Part shown: one piece after another, positions 9,544-19,136 of the stretch | Position numbering within the stretch: position 1 is the stretch's first letter | How the letters are laid out: each line of letters opens with the position of its first letter | NCBI RefSeq assembly: GCF_004359215.1 | Contig: NC_090610.1 | Span: 1,901,648 to 1,933,912 of the forward strand | DNA from: Bremia lactucae | Lineage: Eukaryota; Oomycota; Peronosporomycetes; Peronosporales; Peronosporaceae | Direction: 5' to 3' | DNA: 32,265 nt | Position numbers and translations under genes: made by a program | The notes under the pieces: model-generated | What the model was told of the DNA's origin: nothing | Database searches by the model: none | Seen by the model: only the letters and a program-made list of their open reading frames with translations

Positions 9544-10830
9544 ATGGACATGATGGATGAAGAAGGAGGGAGCTTCCAAGCCCCTCAAGAAGGTTATCAC
9601 GCAACGCATGAGAGGTTTACTTATTTGAGTCACCTCGAATGCAGAGCGATCGAGCGAATGAGTTAGGTCGTAGGTGGGTCAGCCGTTGGCGCTGTGACGT
9701 ACACTCTGGGCAGAGATTAACCGCATGCGGCCATAGCCGAGTTCATTCAACACGAACTCGACGGGGCCCAGGAGAAAGTAGCCTTGCTTCACCAGCAAGG
9801 CTCTCAACACACTGAGGTGTTGAGAGAACAGGGTGCTGAACAGATGAAACTGTCGAATCAGCAGCATTTACATGCTGCTAATGGGCCGACGCTTCCGCGT
9901 CGACCCGAAAGCTTAAAAAATGAAACTCTAAGTTGAAGGCAGTCAAGGACGACTCCTTTTTGAGGTGGTTCGTCGAACTAGACGATGCATTAGAAGCTCG
10001 TCGTATCAGTGACGATGCGACGAAACTGAAATGTGGCCTGTCCAACTTAGCCAAACGTGCCAAATCCTGGACCTTGGGGCTCAAGCTTCACGACCCATTA
10101 GTCTTTAAGTCGTATGATGTAGGCTAAGAAAAACATTTAAGCCGGCACGTGCCGAATTCAAGGCTCGAGCCGAGCTCCTGGATTTGAAGCAGGGCAAGCG
10201 TGACATTCACGCTAATGTTCAACATACACGATACCGAGTCAGCTGTATCGATAGTCCATCCAGATAAACAAACATCGCTGACTGTGTTTATTAAAGGTCT
10301 TGCAGACGGACCTGTTAAGGCCCACCTGTTCCAGCTAGAATTCAAGTCGCTAGTTCAAGCGATATCTGTAGCGGAACGGGAGGACTTTAGTCTGAAACAG
10401 GCGTTTGACCACTGGTGCTTATCGTCCTCCGAAACGACAATAAAATGGAGGTCCGGAACCCATGGATCTCTTGTATGTAGAAAGCGAGATACCTCGGTCT
10501 TCAAGTTACAAACGATTACAGAAATGTAATCGTTGTCGAAAAATGGGCCACAACGCCTATGAGCGTAGTGCCCCACGACCAGGTCCAAAAAATGCTGAAA
10601 GAAGAGACTGACCTCTACCTAGGAAGGCCGGAGGGCGCGGATCCGACGCTGTTGCAAAATCGCAACGGCGAGATGGATCGCCAAATAACGGTCGGGGTCA
10701 GTAGGTGCGGAGCGCCCTACTGATCCAGCAACGTCAAAAGAAATTGCAGACTATTTGACGGAAGTTGCTCCTCACACACAAACATTGTGTGTAACTTTTA
10801 CAGAGGATGAGGTTAACTCATCACCCTGAA
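9544..10830 (+). pseudogene. Element B gag remnant
   Basis: ATG at 9544 opens MDMMDEEGGSFQAPQEGYH; the first stop is at 9664-9666. Reading through two stops in the same frame gives AEFIQHELDG and KVALLHQQGSQ, homologous to the open gag at 1-320. Further frames hold VKDDSFLRWFVELDDALEAR (9933 frame), LKCGLSNLAKRAKSWTLGLK, and LTVFIKGLADGPVKAHLFQL with DFSLKQAF (10200 frame). A zinc knuckle appears near 10525-10570 as CNRCRKMGHNAYER, with the last Cys replaced by Arg. This shows a complete Gag layout that is no longer translatable. Confidence 0.78.
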
Positions 10831-11304
10831 AACAAAAGTGTCGAATAAATTGCCAATTAAGTCCCCAGTCGATTGTGAGGCGTCGAAAAACTGTATTAGA
10901 GGCCAATCGCTAGAAGATCGCAGACTCAAATTTATTGAGCGCGATATCATTTAACGAGGATGACAGTGCGCCTAGCAACAGGCGCATCTGTAACGGTTAA
11001 GAAACATGTAGTTAATATTGAATACACGTTAAAGGGTAAACAGCTCGATGATGATTTCATCTTACTAGATTTAAATGACAAATTTGATGTCGTCCTTGGA
11101 TTACCATGTCTCAGAAAGTACGAGCCATGTATAAATTGGCAGCATCCACCAGTGACAATGCCTGTCTCTTGTTCACCAGACGACCAACTGATGAACGCTT
11201 ACAAGCATGTGGATGTCCTACTAGTAAGTGCAATGACCTCACTAGTTAGATACCGACGGGTGTGCGCAAGCACAGGCAGCGTCGAAGTTCGACCACTCAA
11301 ATAA
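10831..11304 (+). pseudogene. Element B aspartic protease remnant
   Basis: The active-site stretch at 10871 reads DCEASKNCIRG where relatives have D-x-G-A-S, so the flap glycine is lost. The second half (frame 10960-11304) is open: RLATGASVTVKKHVV, FDVVLGLPCLRKYEPCINW. Stops separate the halves, and the mutated motif alone would abolish activity. Confidence 0.72.
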
Positions 11305-11462
11305 GTTGAGTGGTACGAAACAAGGATAATTGCTGGAAAAGAAACATCCCAAAAAAATTGAAACGCCCATCTATAAGAGACAGTGCGAAAGTCCTCGATC
11401 GACTCCCCAGTCGATCGTAAAGGATCTCGCTGTAGTAGCTCAACCACAGCTAGAGGCAGTTA

Positions 11463-11550
11463 GGGAGGATACTCCCCAAATAATATATGTGGGAGGATAC
11501 TCCCCAAATAATATATGTGGGAGGATACTCCCCAAATAATATATGTGGGA
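11463..11550. repeat. Three tandem copies of a 28-bp unit
   Basis: GGGAGGATACTCCCCAAATA plus eight further bases repeats at 11463, 11491 and 11519 with no visible differences. It lies in the protease-RT linker of element B. The period is not a multiple of three, so the duplications shift the reading frame. Identity between units points to a recent expansion. Confidence 0.9.
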
Positions 11551-11739
11551 ATAAGGGCCCGGAAACCTGTGGTTAAAGGCTCCTAAGTACCTTTGGAAAT
11601 AAGTTCCAAATAAGAAACTGAGACAATCAATGCCTTAGTAAACAATGGATCAAGTCTAGGCGCTTATACACTAGATCTAGTAGCGCCTCCGAAGTTTCCT
11701 TCGGAGATAACTCGATTAACAACGCTAGAACCGAAATGG

Positions 11740-12840
11740 TTCTTGCGTGATCCGCGTAGTGGCAAAGTCAAGCAGATCTGCGTGCTTGTCACAGATGACA
11801 ACTACGTGGCCGATATTAGGTCGGCAATAGTATTTTCTGAGATCGAACGGGCTCGCAGCAGCTCACCGATCGACGAACGTTTTCTTGATGAGAAGACTCC
11901 GATTGAACGTTTAACGTCCCAATCCTGGGAGTATTTGAAGACAAACCCTCTCTATAAAGATTTGTTACAATTTAAGGATATCTTATTTGAATCAGTACTG
12001 TGCGAGTTGCCTAAGGACAAAGGCACTCGACACGAAATCGACTAATCCCAGGTTCGAAATAATGTGTCATGAAACAATGGTCATTGCCTCGTGAACAAGT
12101 AACAGCGATCGAAAATATCTTTGCCGACGCACAGCAGCTAGCCATGTGAAGGAATCAATTTTTCCACATAGCTCTCCGACCTTCTGTGTTCGTAAATCAA
12201 CAGTAGGATGATGGCGGGTAGTTTATGCATTCACTAAACTGAACGCTGCAACAGTACGGCTCAAACGCCGATACCACGAAAAGTTATGTATGTCAGATAG
12301 TACCATCTTTCCATCAATCAGATCCTAATGCATGAGCATGATATTTCGTTTACAGCAGTAAGCACCCCAAGCGGTAGGCTATGGGAGTGGCTAGTCATGC
12401 CACAGGGACTTAGCAATGCCCCTGCTACATTTAACAGATGTGTAACCAATCTGTTAAGATCGATGTGGGATTTTGCACTGAGCTATTTTAATGATGTCTT
12501 CGTTTATAGTAGAGCCATGAACGGAAAGTCGGCTGTTGAAGTACATCGTACCCACGTCCGAAAGGTTTTTACACTATTGCGTAAGCACAAGTTGTATGCA
12601 AACCTTAAGAAGTGTATAGTCGCTGCAAGCGAATTACCACTTCTTGGGTGCATCGTCGGTAAACACGGTGTGCGCTCGGATCCAGAGAATATCAAGGCGA
12701 TCACCAATTGGCCTACGACAGTCGATGTAAAGGGACAAAACGTTCCTTGGTTTAGCGGCGTACCTGCACAAGTACTCACGCAATTTTGCCGAAATGACAG
12801 TACATCTTTCTTCTTTGTTGAAAAATATGTAGAGTGGTCA
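11740..12840 (+). pseudogene. Element B reverse transcriptase remnant, catalytic FDD changed to FND
   Basis: A linker frame (11743-12045) ends at CELPKDKGTRHEID, the usual lead-in to gypsy RT. The palm is damaged near 12180-12330 (SPTFCVRKS). The frame 12328-12843 carries LWEWLVMPQGLSNAPATFNR, then SYFNDVFVYSRAM and HVRKVFTLLRKHKLYANLKK with LPLLGCIVGKHGVR. The metal-binding FDD is FND (codons 12487-12495), so a catalytic Asp has become Asn. Position and order in pol are otherwise standard. Confidence 0.82.
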
Positions 12841-13300
12841 TAAAACGCGGATTGTCAGCCTTCATTTGAGGGTATTAGGAACAGCTTGATGCAATCGCCA
12901 ATCCTGGCGATTGCGGACCAAGACTAACCTTTTGATGTCGTCTGTGACGCCAGCGATTTTGCAATCGGCTGTGCGTTAATACAACATGACACAGACGGCG
13001 CAGAGCGCGTTGTCTGTTATCAATCGCGTCTGCTTCAACCAGCTGAACGCAACTATCCAGTGCATTACAAGGAACTCCTTGCCATTAAATACGCACTGGC
13101 TAAGTTTAGGGTCTATCTCTTGGGAGATTGACCATTCATTGTATATACAGACCATGCCGTCCACACATCTCGCAGAGAATGGCGAGATGGTTGTCTTTCT
13201 TCGCGGAGTATAACTTCTCCGTGGAGCATAAATCAGGACGACTTAACGTCGTCGCTGATGCCATTTCGCGCCGACCCGATTTTGAGCCGGCTGCGCAAAT
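12841..13300 (+). pseudogene. Element B RNase H remnant
   Basis: FDVVCDASDFAIGCALIQHD (from 12931) gives the first catalytic strand. QPAERNYPVHYKELLAIKYA and FIVYTDHA follow before frame loss. The exit FAEYNFSVEHKSGRLNVVAD with AISRRPDFE (frame 13128) links to the integrase. At least two frameshifts or stops lie inside. Confidence 0.78.
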
Positions 13301-14640
13301 TAACAGTGAGCATAAGGCCACTGTCGCAACAATAAGTGTTCCGTCGTCAACATTACTCGACGACTTTAAAAGAGCTTATCAAGAAGATAAGGCTTTTAAT
13401 GGATTGATGGATAACTTTAGAGATTTTCTCCCATCAATTCTTAAAAAGGATTGTCAAATTTTGTTGAACCTCAACAGATGGATAAACAACACGCAACGGT
13501 TTATTGTATTACACAGCCATTCCTGGCGACACACCTCGTGTCGTCACCCCCGCCCATAATGATTTGCGTTTACGCATCTGTATGAGTGCCAAGATGCACC
13601 ATAAAGTGGTCATCGTGGACGTGAGAAAACCTACCTCACGATAAGTCGTGACTTCTGCTGGCCACGTGAGTATGAGTTCGTCCGCAAGTACATACGCACT
13701 TGCGAAGTTTGTCAACAGGTGAAGCCCAGTGCTTCATCCCGTGCTCCGTTACAACCTCTGCCTGTTTCGGCAGATGTTGGCAGTCTGAACCAAGTTACTT
13801 CGTCTTCGCAATTCCCGACAACGAACATAAGAATAATGTTATTCTTGTTTTGTTGATTGTTTCAGCAGAAAGGTACATCTTGCTGCAGTACCGGAGTCGA
13901 TCAAAGCCAAAGGCTGTGCTCGTGTCTTTGTTGACACGATATTTCGACTCCATGGGTTACCCCGTGAACTGGTCTCAGATCGAGACCCTAGATTCACGGC
14001 GGCATTTTGGCAAACTGTGTTCAAATCACTGGGAACACAGTTGAAAATGTCAACTTCTGATCATTCTGAAACAGATGGTCAGACGGAGCGGGCAAACCGT
14101 ATTCTCGAAGAGATACTTCGTGGATACGTCCACGCTTTAAAGAGTTGAAACGAGTTCTTGCCGATGGTAGAATTTGCTATCAACAATTCAGTGCATGCTT
14201 CTACAAAGCATACACCATTATTCGTGAATGGCTTACGCCACCCACGCATACCCACCTTGTTTGAGATGGTTTCTTATTCAACGAAAGGAAGGCTCGCTCG
14301 AGCAAAGAATTTTCTAATTCTTAATCATTACGCATTAGCACTATAGTCAATGTGAAGGATACAAATGTTGATATAATTAACATTGAAGTCAGTAATAACA
14401 ATATTGCTATTACTGACGTTGACAACGACGCTGAAAGACTCAGCGAAATAATGAGAGCGAATACTCTCAATAATGAAGAGATTGACATCTCCGCAGTGCG
14501 AGCCGGTCGAAAATAAGAATAAAACCGAGTCAGCAGGTGATTTCCTGTTGGCTAGAGAAGCAGTGGTCCGTTTCGTACAGGATTCCATCGCTTATGCGGT
14601 GGACCGACACAAACAGAACTTTTAATAAAATGGAAGAGCA
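13301..14640 (+). pseudogene. Element B integrase core remnant
   Basis: After a zinc-binding region with many stops, the frame 13860-14340 shows CFSRKVHLAAVPESIKAKG, FRLHGLPRELVSDRDPRFTA, KMSTSDHSETDGQTERANRI with EILRGYVHALKS, then after one stop FLPMVEFAINNSVHASTKHT and FVNGLRHPRIPTLFE. The D..DPRF and TDGQTER parts contain the second Asp and the Glu of the DDE triad. The first Asp region (near 13780) is frameshifted. A low-complexity Asn/Ile-rich linker follows to 14510. Confidence 0.8.
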
Positions 14641-14742
14641 AGCATAATCTCATTTATTGTTAATGACCTAGTCCTGCTGTCTACGGTAAACCTCCCAAAG
14701 CACGTAGTGACGAATGTAGGCAGTGATAAATTTTTGCCCAGG

Positions 14743-15216
14743 TGTAGCGGAGCTACCTCGCTCCTAAAGTCAGGGGAAGAATTTTAGACAGAGTTTTTCT
14801 TAGTTTTATAGAGCTAATGGGTTTAACAACTCAAAGAGTCGTACAAGCTAATAAAGCGTAATGGGTCCTAGTTCAAGTAATTCAGAAGTTCGTAGAACCA
14901 AGTGGCAACTAGTGCACAAGGGTATATATATACCTCAGAAAGGCTTATATCTCTTACAGATCAATGCGCAAGCCTTAGGAAGGCACTAGACGCTTTAAGA
15001 TCAAAAGGGGTACTGCACATTATTTCATTATTATATCTCAAACCTTGCCCTAGCTAATTTTAAAAATATTATGGCCGCCAGATTTATATCTGGCGGCGAC
15101 CACATTTGTTACTCATAGTAAATGGGATTTAAGTAAGAATCGGATGAAAGGGTATTTTACCCATAAGGTAAATGTACCAAAACAACGGTTCTACAACCGA
15201 TATGTGCCCCATTACA
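14743..15216 (+). mobile_element. Solo LTR, family 4, inside element B integrase
   Basis: Starts TGTAGCGGAGCTACC and ends CCCCATTACA. The flanks are CCAGG (14738-14742) and CCAGT (15217-15221), a decayed 5-bp target duplication. Integrase coding breaks at 14742 and resumes at 15217, confirming insertion. The middle shares TTCGTAGAACCAAGTGGCAA and GCGCAAGCCTTAGGA with 18503-18790. A perfect 10-bp hairpin (15074-15083 / 15088-15097) lies near the 3' third. Confidence 0.75.
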
Positions 15217-15380
15217 CCAGTTGTATCGGCCCGTTTCGTGTATTACATCGGCAAGGCAATGCATACACGATCCATCTGCCTCGAAGTATACGTACGCATC
15301 CTACGTTCTATGTTGGGCGTCTCCGCCCGTACCATCAGTGCGAGGCTTCTTCCGATTTCGGATTAAACCAGAACAGTTAA
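15217..15380 (+). pseudogene. Element B integrase C-terminal domain remnant
   Basis: The open frame reads CIGPFRVLHRQGNAYTIHLP followed by RTHPTFYVGRLRPYHQ, the usual GPF-type end of gypsy integrases that precedes the chromodomain. Directly follows the family 4 solo LTR; the part upstream of the LTR (14640-14740) is the start of the same domain. Confidence 0.78.
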
Positions 15381-16070
15381 GGGCATCCGCCAAAGCCTAA
15401 TAAATCGAGACAAAGACTTATTGTTTCGAAACAGTTTGATTCTTTTGAACCAGACGATCCACTCTTTCCATCAAGGAAGAGATCTTCTGGCGAGCTGTCA
15501 CCACCTCGTTTTGAAGGGACTGATGTGTCCTTTCGATCGCCAGTTGATCAGTCGCAATCTGCGCACAATTTCTCAACTGGTAACGAGAAACATTATCAAC
15601 CGTCACCTCTAACTCGCGGCGACAGAATCGCTCGTGATCAGGATCCTCCCTTAAATAATAAAGGATTTGATCCAAATCACGATGTTGATTCGGGCTCGTC
15701 AAACGATGCGAACTCGATGTTTTCTCTTCCTCCGCATCCGTTGATGGATTCAGGTGGTGAGAAGAGCTTTCTTGTTGAAAGCTTCTTGAACCACCGTGAG
15801 GTAAATGGGATTCAAACGAGTTATCTCGTTCGTTGTCGATGATATCCACCCTCGCATGATGGTTGGGAACCTCGTTCCTAATTGATGTTACACGTTCCGG
15901 TTCTCGTCTTGCAGTACGACGAGACCCATCCTCATCGGCAGAAGGTCCGTCGAAAAACGAGCGGGTGCCGCGCTCGTAAAATGATTGGAGGTTCTCAATC
16001 CCTTGACGCATCTCGAAAGAGACGAGCGTCCTCCAATAAGGATTTTAAAGGGAATATACTTCCTTAGAGG
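15381..16070 (+). pseudogene. Element B chromodomain and basic tail
   Basis: Frame 15525-15842 ends in SFLVESFLNHREVNGIQTSY with LVRCR, a stop, then YPPSHDGWEPRS, the chromodomain fold of the element A copy with one key position turned into a stop. A basic tail (HPHRQKVRRKTSGCRARKMI) follows to about 16067. The minus-strand frame 15418-16011 over the same bases is longer but is a shadow. Confidence 0.72.
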
Positions 16071-17073
16071 CATGACCTGCACCCTCAAAACTGCATGGAC
16101 TTGAGTCCCCCCACGAGCGGCAAGGTATATCTGCCGCATTAGACAAACAGTGCAACTTATAGAGTGCACCGACTACGGTCCGTTTCTTGAACCGTTTACG
16201 GAAAGCATTTAGCTTGTCAAGCCAGATCTCACGGCCTATGTTTTGTACATTCTGTACAAAGGCTGTTCAAGCTTGGAACAAAGGCTTGACAACCTTTGCC
16301 CTTTTGCAAGTGTACCACCGATGCCAGAAAACGTCATCGATGAAGAATTCCGTTTCATTCTCACCAGGCGTGTGAAGCCTGGATGAGTCGAATAACGGAA
16401 TATAATATTGATCGTTGGTCATACCAGACCAACTTATGAGGTTTTTCTTAGAGGGCAACAAGGCCTCGTTTCAGGAGCGAACCGCAACGTATTGAGGTCC
16501 CTCTCCTGCTGGCTAATATTAGCGTTAACTCTAACTTGGCCCTTGGAGCGATCCCTGGAATCACTCCTTTCCTGGTGATGCAAACTAGCACCACCTGCAA
16601 CACTCTTCTCTTCGCCACCACTTAGCTCCTAATGACGCATATTAACGTCACCTGAGTGGTCATCACCCACAGAGTCATCTGATGACTCCCCACCAAAGAG
16701 GTCCAACGAGTCGAACAATCTCGTCATCACCTCTCTGGTTGTCACGTTAGAACCTGAAGGTTTAACGAACTCGTGGGTGATCTGGCGGCCATTTCAGTAG
16801 TCATTGAGTCGGGCGATGCCGGTGACTTGGTCCAGTACTCTACAGTTGGTGGAGCAGGTTTCTTGTCACCGTCACGTGCAATGTCATCAACAGATGACAC
16901 ACCCCAGTCACATATAATGGGATTAGGAGGTGAAGTAGTCCCCCGTAGTAGACGCATTAGCGTCTACTACGGGGGACTACTGAAACATTTGCCTTACTGA
17001 CAGCTACATTGATCCGTGCAGCTGCCAGCTTAGCGGCCTCACGGCCCACGCGCACAGACTTATTCATCGCCAT
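16045..17073 (-). pseudogene. Antisense reading frame downstream of element B chromodomain
   Basis: Minus strand, ATG at 17073: MAMNKSVRVGREAAKLAAAR with INVAVSKANVSVVPRSRR, then a stop created at a 21-bp palindrome (16935-16980). Beyond it, in a shifted frame, come PPTVEYWTKSPASPDSMTTE, then TTREVMTRLFDSLDLFGGES with SDDSVGDDHSGDV, then KKNLISWSGMTNDQYYIPLF, DDVFWHRWYTCKRAKVVKPL and IGREIWLDKLNAFRKRFKKR, ending at a stop at 16045-16047. The start, the late part and the stop are in one frame. Basic N-terminus, acidic centre and basic C-terminus are visible; no known family was recognised. It could be an antisense gene of the element or a captured gene. Confidence 0.45.
16935..16980. repeat. 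Perfect 21-bp inverted repeat (hairpin)
   Basis: Arms 16935-16955 and 16960-16980 with loop ATTA, no mismatch. It interrupts the antisense frame of element B: coding makes sense on both sides but a stop and frame change occur at the palindrome. Confidence 0.92.
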
Positions 17074-17240
17074 CTTGATTTTTGTCAACATTATCAATGC
17101 AAATAAAATCGGTATTTTGATTAAAATCAAAAATGCAAAAACAATCGGTCTATGTTTGAAACCAATAATACAAAAGTACAGGGGAATATATAATAATCTT
17201 TCATGTCACCCTACATCAGTCACTATAGTAATTGTTAATT

Positions 17241-17250
17241 AAGGTGGGGA
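17241..17250 (+). other. Polypurine tract of element B
   Basis: AAGGTGGGGA lies three bases before the 3' LTR start, the expected plus-strand primer site; one T interrupts the purine run. Confidence 0.5.
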
Positions 17251-17253
17251 TGA

Positions 17254-17776
17254 TGCAGCGGGGTGCCCCTTGACATAAGTGCTATTTCTGTAAGAGGAAT
17301 ACCAATAAATATTTTCTATAAGAGAAAATAAACAAAGAAGGACAAAACTATTATCTTTATTAATTTTGACTTTAATAGTTTCAATAATATCAAATTGGAC
17401 TATATTGATGCAATAAGACGTTAGCTCTATTTATTAGTTGATTAAAGTCTAAATTTACCCCGCCAATCGTCATAAGACACGATTGTGCGGTGCGCAAGGA
17501 GGCGTCACACTTAGTTAGATATAAATATAAGAAGTTTAGTGGTAGATATAAATTGTTACGTAGGAAATTTAATATACTTAATACAATTTTACTTTTACCC
17601 AATAATAATCCTTTGAATTACTTTGGTAGCTAAAGACCCTTAGTTCCCCCTTTAGCTACTTAGAAACCTTCCTCTGTACGCTAGTGTACGTGAAACTTTT
17701 GAAGCACCTAACCTACACTGTAATCAGTTAAGGTTAAATACTAGTAATCAGTACTAGTGAAGAGTGCCCCGTTACA
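17254..17776 (+). mobile_element. 3' LTR of element B, family 3
   Basis: Starts TGCAGCGGGGTGCCCC (a decayed TGTAACGGGG) and ends GTGCCCCGTTACA. Colinear with 9003-9492 over its length, with a short extra CCCTTAGTTCC-like duplication near 17640. Confidence 0.8.
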
Positions 17777-18502
17777 ACAGTCGTTTACAATAAATGTCCA
17801 AGAAAGACAAACAATACGCGACCTTTGCTGTTTGTCAGTCAAAGCTAAGCATTTACGCAGCTGGTTTAGTGCATTCTTATTTTCATTTCTATTACGACAA
17901 ACAGCAGAGAAATATCCGTTAGGGAAATTGCCTGCCTTTATGGTAGTTCAGCACGATTGTAGTTCAGCACGATGCATTTGACCAATCATACGTACGCTAT
18001 TATTATTTACTGCACTCTGCTACATTTAGCTGGCTTTTTAGCCACCTAAGCAATCTTTCTTATTACAAATACACATTGCTGGGATATATAAGAAATAATA
18101 TCTTTTATGCTTTGCAGAGCCAATAGCTCCTTGTCCGCTGTAAGAAAAAAAGTTAGCCAGCACAACTTTTCTCTTACAGTGGACAAGTGATGAGAGGCCT
18201 TCTCGCTAAACGTTGGTCAAGTGCGACGATCCAGTTGCAGAATGCATGTGTGCGGCAAAAAATTAAGTAACTTCAAGCTTGGTCACACACAACTTAGTGT
18301 GTTAGCTTAGATCTCGCACGACTAAAGGAGTATTCAGACAAGTTCTTCGACTCAAGTCGCTAAGTATTAAGCCATACAAAGCACTTGATTGCTAGGGCGT
18401 CGACTGAGCGACGATAACGAGCATTTTGAACAACATTCTATAATACATTGGGCGGTAGCATGAATAGTACTTTCCGGGTTTTGAGACGGTAAAGGTCTCT
18501 TG
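17777..18502. other. No gene recognised; holds one hairpin and a short direct repeat
   Basis: AT-rich, stops in all frames. GTAGTTCAGCACGAT occurs twice in tandem near 17943-17972. A near-perfect inverted repeat lies at 18130-18187 (separate entry). No coding domain was seen. Confidence 0.5.
18130..18187. repeat. Near-perfect 24-bp inverted repeat (hairpin)
   Basis: Arms 18130-18154 and 18164-18187 pair with one base deletion and two substitutions; loop of nine bases. It could be a remnant of a tiny inverted-repeat element or a template-switch product. Confidence 0.85.
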
Positions 18503-18790
18503 TGTAGCGGAGTCTCTTGCTTTTTGCTTAGACGAAGATTTATCGACCCAAAGAGTCATTGGATATACGGAATTAATTAAGGAAGAGTCGTACAAGCTCT
18601 TAGAACTCATTGAGTCTGGTTTAAAGGATCAGTGATTCGTAGAACCAAGTGGCAACTAGTGCCCAAGAATATATACCTTAATAAAGTCCTTAACTCTTAT
18701 AGATCTCAGCGCAAGCCTTAGGAAAGCACGGAACGCTTTTAGATCAAAAGGGAAAGTGATCTTTTTTATATTACGGTTACCAGATTACTT
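18503..18790 (+). mobile_element. LTR fragment, family 4
   Basis: Starts TGTAGCGGAG and shares with 14743-15216 the ordered blocks AGAGTCGTACAAGCT, TTCGTAGAACCAAGTGGCAA, GCGCAAGCCTTAGGA and AGATCAAAAGGG. The right end is unclear: similarity fades at the long hairpin at 18792, and no CCCCGTTACA-like terminus was found before 19137. Confidence 0.65.
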
Positions 18791-18791
18791 G

Positions 18792-18856
18792 TAGGCTTAT
18801 TAGCAGACATTCTTTGCTTCCTGGCTTGAAGCAAAGAATGTCTGCTAATAAGCCTA
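18792..18856. repeat. Perfect 29-bp inverted repeat (hairpin)
   Basis: Arms 18792-18820 and 18828-18856, no mismatch, loop CTGGCTT. It lies at the place where the family 4 LTR inside element B carries a shorter, sequence-unrelated hairpin (GCCGCCAGAT...ATCTGGCGGC). Confidence 0.93.
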
Positions 18857-19136
18857 AGCTCGTGAGTTTGCATGCCTACACTTGGACAGTGCCCAGCAAG
18901 CGTGTCAGGCACACCCACATGTTAGGTTCGCGCAATATTATAAAGGTTCAACCCATTTAAACCGAAAATGAGCTGGCATTTATTTCCGGAAAGTAAATTC
19001 GCCGTTTAAAGATTTAAGAGTACATGAGTATAACAGTCAACGATGCGGATTATCAGTGCCGGTGTGGTACTGACAGGTTGCACTACATTGTTAGGGATAT
19101 TAACAAAGGGAATGTCTAAACCCACCCCAGGGTTTT

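Larger units (their letters stand above)
9003..17776 (+). mobile_element. Degenerate Ty3/gypsy retrotransposon 'element B', near full length
   Basis: Two family 3 LTRs in the same orientation (9003-9492 and 17254-17776) flank PBS, gag, protease, RT, RNase H, integrase, chromodomain, an antisense frame and a polypurine tract. By eye the LTRs differ at roughly a fifth of positions, so insertion is old. Flanking pentamers (GAATT left, ACAGT right) do not match, so decay or recombination between copies is possible. A solo LTR of another family sits inside it at 14743-15216. Confidence 0.82.

Noticed and set aside
11463..11550. CRISPR-like direct repeats
   Set aside because: The three units are directly adjacent with no spacers, and the context is eukaryotic.
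14328..14588. 86-codon minus-strand frame
   Set aside because: Opposite the low-complexity linker of the element B integrase; Asn/Ile-rich repeats produce open frames on both strands.
15418..16011. 197-codon minus-strand frame
   Set aside because: It lies opposite the chromodomain and basic tail of element B, whose plus-strand reading is recognisable; the minus frame shows no domain. It overlaps the antisense-frame region only outside its stop.
18797..18856. tRNA or other structured RNA gene at the long hairpin
   Set aside because: A simple two-arm palindrome without cloverleaf, A/B boxes or terminator; better described as an inverted repeat.
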